Assembly (NCBI GenBank): GCA_944324095.1 | Contig: CALUUY010000003.1 | Location: 1 to 56,988, forward strand | Direction: 5' to 3' | DNA length: 56,988 nucleotides | From: an uncultured Elusimicrobiales bacterium | Lineage (GTDB): Bacteria > Elusimicrobiota > Elusimicrobia > Elusimicrobiales > Elusimicrobiaceae | In this document: positions 1 to 5,922 of the stretch, one piece after another | Position numbering within the stretch: position 1 is the stretch's first letter | Layout: the number at the start of each line of letters is the position of its first letter | Program-made: the position numbers and the translations under genes | The notes under the pieces: model-generated | Databases searched by the model: none | Told to the model about the DNA's origin: nothing | What the model saw: only the letters and a program-made list of their open reading frames with translations

Positions 1-1
1 G

Positions 2-118
2 GAGAGTGCTACCCGCGCTTTGCACACGATTGCACTAGCCTTCTTATTTCCAGCATCTTATTATGAGAAATATAATTCGCAGATGATAGGGCCAAAAGAC
101 CTATTGGGCATGGAGTAA
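2..118 (+). CDS. C-terminal end of an unidentified protein (5' partial)
   Basis: An open frame of 38 codons runs in from the left edge and stops at TAA 116-118. The peptide contains a short hydrophobic stretch (IALAFLFPASYY) and ends PKDLLGME. I do not recognise a family from so little sequence. It lies just left of the recombinase-tail repeat, so it may be the last host gene before the island or another island gene. It could also be a chance open frame, because the surrounding DNA is AT-rich and full of remnants. Confidence 0.3.
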   Translation, partial: ESATRALHTIALAFLFPASYYEKYNSQMIGPKDLLGME

Positions 119-176
119 GGGAATTCTTTGGGACAATCTAAGAATAAACTCGCAGCTTATGGCATCGATATAGCAA

Positions 177-424
177 GCGCCTGGGATTAGGTATCTTAAG
201 CGCCCTAAATATTCATAAATAGCCATAAATCCTACAAATTGTAGCGGGAGGAGTAGAAATGCCATTTTAGGCCAAATTTAACGTTCAAAGGTACCTTACA
301 AAAAGTTATAAGAAGGCCCTTTTTGACCATTTTTGAGGGTTCGTTCTCATCGAGAAAGTAAAATTTCCAATAAATAACATTTGCAGAGCAAAAATTGTAA
401 AAACTTCTAAAAGAGAAAGCATAC
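177..424 (-). repeat. Left direct-repeat copy: decayed relic of a serine recombinase 3' end
   Basis: This stretch matches 11366-11616 along almost its whole length in the same orientation, with scattered substitutions and small indels. Shared blocks include GGGATTAGGTAT, CCCTAAATATTCAT, GCCCTTTTTGACCATTTTT and GGTTCGTTCTC. On the minus strand the right copy encodes the recombinase C-terminus. The left copy still encodes ERTLKNGQKGPSYNFL, but a TGA precedes that peptide in frame and a TAA ends it early, so this copy is dead. The paired copies bracket the island. Confidence 0.75.
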
Positions 425-682
425 TTGCTTATCTGGCGTCAGACATAGATAGATTAAAATGCGAAGTCTCTACAAAAAACAGAGAGAGGCCACAAACTCC
501 ATTATTTGTATTGTAGAAACACAAGTTTCTAAGCTGCAATAATAGAAAAACCAATATATGTAATAATTGAGCAGAATTTTGAAATCCTTTATTAAAACTT
601 ATGTAAAATCAAATTATAGAAATACTATTAGTTTTAAGGAATATGATGTAATTTATACAATCAGCACCTTAGGAGTGTGGCC
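425..682. other. Intergenic AT-rich stretch without a recognisable gene
   Basis: I see no convincing coding frame, RNA gene or strong hairpin here. The last 30 bases carry the AGGAG ribosome-binding site (671-675) for the next gene and AT-rich sequence that could hold its promoter, but no clear -35/-10 pair stands out. Confidence 0.4.
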
Positions 683-2017
683 ATGGAAACAGTTTGGTTA
701 TGTGTAAGTGTAGGAATATTCTTTCTTATTCTTTGGGTAAGTCAAAAACGGATTGTGTCTTTAAACACAAAACTACAAAAAGATATCGCGATATTAAAAA
801 ACCAAATAAGCGATAATATCCATAATAAGGATTGCTACATCCAAACCATCTCAACAAAAAACGTAGAATCCGCCCCAAACCAGTTCCTAAAAACAGATCA
901 AGCCTTGTCCAATATACAGAGTTTTTCCCTACAAGCTAAAAACGACAATTCTGAAATTCTTTTTTCTCGAACATCACCTAAAGACATTTCCTTGGAAAAT
1001 TATATTTCAATAGCTACAGGAGAAGTAATACAAATAACACCCCTATTACTACAAAAAGGACTTTTTACGGCCACTGTTTCTCCAGAATTATTAACAAAGT
1101 TCGCCAATGGTTCGTTCAGTACAATGGTAAAAGGAATGAATGGTAAGATTATTCAACACGCCGGGTTTGTATCCGCTACATCACGAGTATTGACCCCAGC
1201 AATATTATTCCAAATTACATCGATTATAACAGCACAATACTACCTGAACATAATCAATAATAACTTTAAAGCACTAGCTAGGAAATTAGAGGATTTGAAA
1301 AGATATGTCAAATATGATAAATGGGCAGAATTAGAAAACATTCAAGAACAAATTGTTGAAATTCAAAACAATCCATATCCACAAATAGAAGATCTGGTTT
1401 TAATAAAACAATTGGAAAGCAAATTGGGCTCTCTTCAAAAATATTATATTCATGAAATTGAATATCTATCTGCAAACGAAGAAAGGATCAAAAAAATGAC
1501 TGTATCCAAACAACTAAATGAATTGGAGCAGAAATTAAGAGAAGACGATTTTATTTTTCAAGCTAAAATGCTTTTTGGAATAGAAGAGACTCAACAAATT
1601 CTAAAATTTATATTATTATATGTAAATTACAAAATCGCCAAAGAACAAGAATCAACATCACGCCGCCAACGTGTTAATATGCTAGCAAATGAGATCTTAC
1701 AATGGAACCCTTCTGATTCTTTCAGCAACCAGCGAGGAAAGAAACTTATAGACAAGTATTATAACTATTTCTTACAACAAGCAAAGTCTGTAAATCCATT
1801 GTTTAAGTCTGGAGAAGAAAAACGTCTAAATTTTTCTAAGATCATCAATAAAATGAGGACTGAGCTCAAATCTGAACAGGATTTTAAAAACTTCCTCAAT
1901 CTTCAAAATTCGCTAAGAACGCTCTGGAGAAAGGAACAAAAAATCTTTTATACTCAAAACAAGCAAGGAGAAGATATTTTGCTTATAGAAGAAAGTGTTC
2001 TGAAAGAGCAAGAATAA
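683..2017 (+). CDS. Unknown membrane-anchored coiled-coil protein
   Basis: This 444-residue protein is not one I recognise. An N-terminal transmembrane segment (about residues 3-20, VWLCVSVGIFFLILWVS) is followed by a polar linker. Around residues 105-210 comes a region with hydrophobic stretches (ITPLLLQKGLFTATVSPELL; LTPAILFQITSIITAQYYLN) and a short Gly-rich patch (KGMNGKIIQHAGF). From about 200 to the end the protein is charged, helical and coiled-coil-like. ATG 683 is preferred to GTG 677 because AGGAG at 671-675 sits 7 nt before the ATG but only 1 nt before the GTG. It is AT-rich like the rest of the island and has no operon partner. A defence or toxin role is conceivable from location only. 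Confidence 0.7.
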   Translation: METVWLCVSVGIFFLILWVSQKRIVSLNTKLQKDIAILKNQISDNIHNKDCYIQTISTKNVESAPNQFLKTDQALSNIQSFSLQAKNDNSEILFSRTSPKDISLENYISIATGEVIQITPLLLQKGLFTATVSPELLTKFANGSFSTMVKGMNGKIIQHAGFVSATSRVLTPAILFQITSIITAQYYLNIINNNFKALARKLEDLKRYVKYDKWAELENIQEQIVEIQNNPYPQIEDLVLIKQLESKLGSLQKYYIHEIEYLSANEERIKKMTVSKQLNELEQKLREDDFIFQAKMLFGIEETQQILKFILLYVNYKIAKEQESTSRRQRVNMLANEILQWNPSDSFSNQRGKKLIDKYYNYFLQQAKSVNPLFKSGEEKRLNFSKIINKMRTELKSEQDFKNFLNLQNSLRTLWRKEQKIFYTQNKQGEDILLIEESVLKEQE

Positions 2018-2609
2018 AACAACCCTCTATTTATTGATTGGAAGTATTACAAATTAGGAGAGGCTGGCAAATCAAAAAGGCTTATAGAAATATAGGCCAG
2101 CTAAGACCAATAAAGAAAGAATTGAGCGTTCTTTATCATCTTATGAATGGCTGATTTTCTCATCCACCGCCATAAAGATCAAATGATACAATTCATAAGG
2201 GACAACAAAACACACGAATTAAATGGAATATTAGTAATACACACAAAGTCGAGAAAAACATATAAAGCTTTTTGCTATGCCTTATCATAGATCAATTACA
2301 ATCTAAAGCTCTCTTAATAAACATTAGCTGAAAATGAAAGACTAGATATCTCTTCCTCTTGTTTCTAAAATTGATATAAACTATAAAAACTATTAAATTC
2401 AGCTCTTTGTTCAATTGTGATATTCTTCTTTTTCAACCCAAACATTTCAAGAGATTGCAGCATACAATACAACGACATCATTCTGCATAGTCGAACACCA
2501 AAAGTATTTTCCTCTTAAATATAACGCAAGAGTATTATAAACTAATTCAAGTGTCTGCAAAGTGCGTAGCCTATTCATATAAGCTGGGTTAGGAATAAAA
2601 TATTTTTAA
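2018..2609. other. Long intergenic region with decayed sequence
   Basis: About 600 bp without an intact gene. The only coding-like signal is a pair of short minus-strand frames at 2365-2578. The rest is AT-rich and interrupted by stops in all frames I followed. The 3' end leads into the promoter of the peptide/radical SAM operon. Confidence 0.45.
2365..2578 (-). pseudogene. Possible frameshifted gene remnant
   Basis: Reading the minus strand from ATG at 2578, one frame runs 43 codons (starts MNRLRTLQTLELVYNTLALY) to TGA at 2447. An overlapping frame continues to TAG at 2365 with a protein-like ending (MFGLKKKNITIEQRAEF...). Joined by a frameshift they would form about 65 residues of plausible helical protein. 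No family is recognised, and chance frames in AT-rich DNA are a real alternative. Confidence 0.2.
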
Positions 2610-2618
2610 TGGTATAAT
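2610..2618 (+). promoter_or_regulatory. Extended -10 promoter of the peptide/radical SAM operon
   Basis: TGGTATAAT is a perfect extended -10 element (TGnTATAAT). No good -35 lies upstream, which is tolerable for an extended -10. Transcription would start near 2625, leaving a leader of about 30 nt before the peptide ATG at 2656. Confidence 0.55.
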
Positions 2619-2655
2619 TGTATAAGGTTAGAAATTTATTACGGAGAACAAACAA

Positions 2656-2793
2656 ATGAAAACTAAATATTCAAACTCAAAAATCGATCCACAGAAGCTC
2701 AATTACTGGCTTATGAAAAATATTAACACTATGGAGGAATTAACTGTTATGCAACCAGCTTGTTGGGCAGAAGCAGATCATCCAAATGACTAA
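2656..2793 (+). CDS. Candidate RiPP precursor peptide (45 aa)
   Basis: A 45-codon frame is preceded by GGAG (2643-2646) at 9 nt spacing and by an extended -10 promoter, and ends 14 nt before the first radical SAM gene. The N-terminal two thirds are polar and Lys/Asn-rich (MKTKYSNSKIDPQKLNYWL), as in a leader. The C-terminal part, TVMQPACWAEADHPND, holds the only Cys and one of two Trp. Small size, position and three SPASM-type radical SAM neighbours fit a ribosomally made, modified peptide. No known RiPP family motif is recognised. The modified residues cannot be read from sequence; the Cys-Trp pair and the acidic tail are the obvious candidates. Confidence 0.65.
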   Translation: MKTKYSNSKIDPQKLNYWLMKNINTMEELTVMQPACWAEADHPND

Positions 2794-2807
2794 TATACCT
2801 TTGTCTT

Positions 2808-3833
2808 ATGTCATTAAAAAAATCGCTACGCTTCTTAAATAAAGACATATATTTCATTATAACGAGAAAATGCAATTATACCTGCCCTTTTTGTATTCGC
2901 AAAAATCTTAAAGAACAGGCCCTTGATATGTCTTTTGAACAAGGGAAAGAAGTCTTGAGCAAACTGTCTGCTTTGTTACCATCTTCCACTATTATAATTA
3001 CTGGAGGAGAACCCTTTTTGCACAAAGACTGCATAGCCTTTGTTAGAAAAGCAATGTCTCTGTTTAAAGTAGTAATACTAACATCCAATGGATCCTTCTC
3101 TTTAGAAAAGGAACAAGAGCTTCTACCTCTATTAACTAAAAACCTATGGTTACAATTATCAATAGATGGCACAGCAGCTATGCATGATAAATTAAGAGGA
3201 AAAGGCGCCTACCATCAAGTTATTGGCAAATTAAAGAATTTACAACAATATGCCAATCATATCTTACTTTCAACTACGGTTGGAATGACGAACTTACACG
3301 ATATTAAAAATTTAGCGCAAGAATTAAATAAATACCTCTTTTATCGGTGGAAAATAACTGAAGAATTAGTCATTAATCCATTAAAAACACCTCTCATTGA
3401 TGTACGAGATTGGAATAATATGGTAGATACGGTTTTACCAATATGTAAGTTTCCTGTTAGAGTACAAAAATTTTTTGATTTTCCATTAATGGATAAATTT
3501 TTAAAAACATACAATCCCCTGAAACATAAATTAATTACTAAGTGTGGTTCTGGAACTAAGACATTTTCTATCAATCCTGATTTTTCTGTTCTTGCCTGCA
3601 CTTGTATGAATGAATCCATTGGAAACATAGCGTTGGAAGATCCCCAAAAAATATTAACTAACCTAGAATCTTTTTGCAATTTAGATCCTGCTGAAAATAG
3701 CATCTGTTTTTCGTGTAAATATAAAGATATTTGTAAAGGAGGTTGCCCAGGATATTCAAAAAAAGTATTTGGGCAATTTAATATGGGAGATATCAGATGT
3801 CCTCTTGTCAAAAAATACTATGAAAAGCATTAG
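2808..3833 (+). CDS. Radical SAM/SPASM protein 1
   Basis: This 341-residue protein has the radical SAM cluster-binding motif CX3CX2C (Cys22, Cys26, Cys29) and a TGGEP motif (SAM amino-group binding) at about residue 65. A C-terminal SPASM-type Cys set follows: CGSGT, ACTC, CFSC, CKGGC and a final Cys near RCPL. SPASM proteins of this layout modify peptides by radical chemistry, using extra Fe-S clusters, and are common in RiPP clusters; they need anaerobic conditions. It follows the 45-aa peptide by 14 nt, with a poor ribosome-binding site that suggests coupling, and its 3' end overlaps the next gene by 14 nt. The reaction cannot be predicted. Confidence 0.85.
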   Translation: MSLKKSLRFLNKDIYFIITRKCNYTCPFCIRKNLKEQALDMSFEQGKEVLSKLSALLPSSTIIITGGEPFLHKDCIAFVRKAMSLFKVVILTSNGSFSLEKEQELLPLLTKNLWLQLSIDGTAAMHDKLRGKGAYHQVIGKLKNLQQYANHILLSTTVGMTNLHDIKNLAQELNKYLFYRWKITEELVINPLKTPLIDVRDWNNMVDTVLPICKFPVRVQKFFDFPLMDKFLKTYNPLKHKLITKCGSGTKTFSINPDFSVLACTCMNESIGNIALEDPQKILTNLESFCNLDPAENSICFSCKYKDICKGGCPGYSKKVFGQFNMGDIRCPLVKKYYEKH

Positions 3834-4749
3834 AGTCCTTTTAACAGAGCAATGTAATGCCAATTGTGCCTTTTGTATTAATAAAACAGCGCGAGGCTCG
3901 TCTTTGATGGATGTGCCTCGATTTAAACATATGTGTGATTATTTTAAAAGAAATCACATAACAGGAATTAAAATCATGGGGGGAGAGCCCACCACCCACC
4001 CACACTGCATAGAAATGCTTGAAATGGCCCAGCAATCATTTCAAAAAGTATCTCTATTCACTAATGCTATTAATGATACTATTCTTCAATTTAAGCCACG
4101 CAAAAATGATGGGATAAATTATAACTTCTCTTTTTATAAAACGCTTTCTAAAAAGAAACTTCTACTAGATTATCCTGGATACAGAGCTCTCGAAATAATT
4201 ATTCACAAAGACACCGATGAAAAAAATATACTAAAAAGCATCTTATCACTAACTCGAGGAGAAACAAAACGTTTTTCCATATTGCTAACCTTGAATTGTA
4301 CAGAAGATATATTTGCGCATAGAAACATTTTGGTATATAAAATAGAAAAAATTTTTTCAACTTGCAAAGAAGCAGGACTTCAGACATCGTTTGACCACAG
4401 CATCCCTATATGTTTTATATATGGCACCAAAATACCTATCTTTCGCAAAGGAGCTTTTTGTGATTTGTCCTGTGCTGGATTAATAGACGCAGATTTTAAT
4501 TTATGTTTTTGTAATCAACATCCACAAAAACTAATTAATCTATTTAATGAACAAGGAGAAATCTTACCTATTCAAATCCTTGAAAATCATCTTAAATATA
4601 TACACTTCCAAAATCAAATAACTGCTTTGAATAAAATTTGTTTAAATTGCATATTTTTCGACAGAATGTGTAATGGCGGTTGTTTTATAACGAACAGAAC
4701 CATTACCATCAACTCCATACTGCAAAACACAGCACTTCCAACAATGTAA
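3820..4749 (+). CDS. Radical SAM/SPASM protein 2
   Basis: Start ATG 3820 is chosen because the radical SAM motif then lies at the usual N-terminal place (Cys12, Cys16, Cys19 in QCNANCAFC). An upstream start at 3769 would add 17 residues encoded inside the preceding gene. The protein is 309 residues with MGGEP and several C-terminal Cys pairs (CDLSC, CFC, CLNC, CNGGC), i.e. SPASM/Twitch-like auxiliary cluster ligands. It overlaps gene 1 by 14 nt and is followed by gene 3 after 4 nt, so the three radical SAM genes are tightly coupled. It is too different from its neighbours to be a recent tandem duplicate. Confidence 0.82.
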   Translation: MKSIRVLLTEQCNANCAFCINKTARGSSLMDVPRFKHMCDYFKRNHITGIKIMGGEPTTHPHCIEMLEMAQQSFQKVSLFTNAINDTILQFKPRKNDGINYNFSFYKTLSKKKLLLDYPGYRALEIIIHKDTDEKNILKSILSLTRGETKRFSILLTLNCTEDIFAHRNILVYKIEKIFSTCKEAGLQTSFDHSIPICFIYGTKIPIFRKGAFCDLSCAGLIDADFNLCFCNQHPQKLINLFNEQGEILPIQILENHLKYIHFQNQITALNKICLNCIFFDRMCNGGCFITNRTITINSILQNTALPTM

Positions 4750-4753
4750 TTTT

Positions 4754-5902
4754 ATGAATTCTACATCAAATTATTATTTTAGTAGGAAAATAAGTATTAC
4801 TACCAACCTATTTTGCAACCTACATTGTAATTACTGTTATGAAAATAAATATTCCAATAGATCCTTTGATCTAGACAGAACAATATATAAATTAAATTGG
4901 TACTTAAATGCCCCAACTTCCAAAGGGACTGTTATAGATTTGCACGGGGGAGAACCTTTTTTAATCTTTGAAAAAATTTGTCAGCTATGTGAATCCCTTT
5001 GGAGCCAAACATTTAAAGAAAATTTTATTATCCACACCACAACAAATGGCACATTAGTACATGGCAAAATAAAGCATTGGCTTCAAAAAAATAGGTCTAA
5101 ATTTCATGTAAAACTCAGTTTAGACGGATGTGAAAAAGCACATAATTTAAATAGGTGCAACTCCTTCTCTCAAATAGACTGTGATTTCTTTGCCCAAAAT
5201 TGGCCAAAAGAATATGTTAAAGTCACGGTCAGTCCCGAGTCCCTCCCATATTTAGCTGAGAGCATTGCTTTCCTTCATACAAAATTCAAAAAAATTCAAG
5301 TAAATTTTGCAGAACTAATCGACTGGAATACACCAAATCTTCTTTCAACTTATAAGGGGCAATTACTTCAATTATCTCAATTTTATACTGAGCATCCTTA
5401 CTACCTGCGATGTTCCCTTTTTACGTTAAATTATTTGAAATTACTAAATAAGCGCCCATTACACTCAGAAAAGCTATGTTCAAATGGACGAAAAATTGCT
5501 TTTGATATCGATGGAAACGAAGAATATCCTTGCCAACTAGTTCTACCAAGTGTATGTGGAGTTAAAAAAGCACAAAAATTTCGACAAATTATGACAGATT
5601 CACATCAGGTATGTTTTATTTCAAATAAATGCAGAAAATGCCCATTACATCCTTTATGTGATACCTGTTATGGAGCTAATTTCATTGCAAGAAATGCCGT
5701 CTATAAAAGGGATTTAAATCTATGTTTAGCGCAAAAGTTAAAAATTTGGGCTATTACAAAATATGATTACAACCGAATCATTAACCAAGTTAACACTACT
5801 TTGCTCCAAGAAGACAAATGTAACAATATAATTACTATGCAAGGAATTAAAAAAATACTGCCGGCACTATTGCAGCTAGAAAGCATATTTCAAACCATAT
5901 AA
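4754..5902 (+). CDS. Radical SAM/SPASM protein 3
   Basis: A 382-residue radical SAM protein: Cys21, Cys25 and Cys28 form CX3CX2C in FCNLHCNYCYE, with an HGGEP motif near residue 57. The C-terminus has the fullest SPASM pattern of the three (LCSNG, YPCQL, KCRKCP, LCDTCYG, NLCLA). The CxxxCxxCYE plus HGGEP signature resembles the sulfatase-maturase/peptide-modifying branch. It starts 4 nt after the previous stop with no clear ribosome-binding site, so translation is probably coupled. The A-PCP gene follows 20 nt downstream. Confidence 0.85.
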   Translation: MNSTSNYYFSRKISITTNLFCNLHCNYCYENKYSNRSFDLDRTIYKLNWYLNAPTSKGTVIDLHGGEPFLIFEKICQLCESLWSQTFKENFIIHTTTNGTLVHGKIKHWLQKNRSKFHVKLSLDGCEKAHNLNRCNSFSQIDCDFFAQNWPKEYVKVTVSPESLPYLAESIAFLHTKFKKIQVNFAELIDWNTPNLLSTYKGQLLQLSQFYTEHPYYLRCSLFTLNYLKLLNKRPLHSEKLCSNGRKIAFDIDGNEEYPCQLVLPSVCGVKKAQKFRQIMTDSHQVCFISNKCRKCPLHPLCDTCYGANFIARNAVYKRDLNLCLAQKLKIWAITKYDYNRIINQVNTTLLQEDKCNNIITMQGIKKILPALLQLESIFQTI

Positions 5903-5922
5903 ACCTTAACCCAAGTATATTT

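Noticed and set aside
177-424. The left repeat as a non-coding RNA or CRISPR-like repeat
   Set aside because: Only two copies are seen, and the similarity follows the recombinase coding tail, so a gene remnant explains it better.
677-682. GTG start for the unknown coiled-coil protein
   Set aside because: The AGGAG would be only 1 nt away; ATG 683 has proper spacing.
3341-3811. Minus-strand open frame antisense to the first radical SAM gene
   Set aside because: It is a shadow of the real gene: no ribosome-binding site, no family pattern, and the plus-strand frame has clear SPASM motifs.
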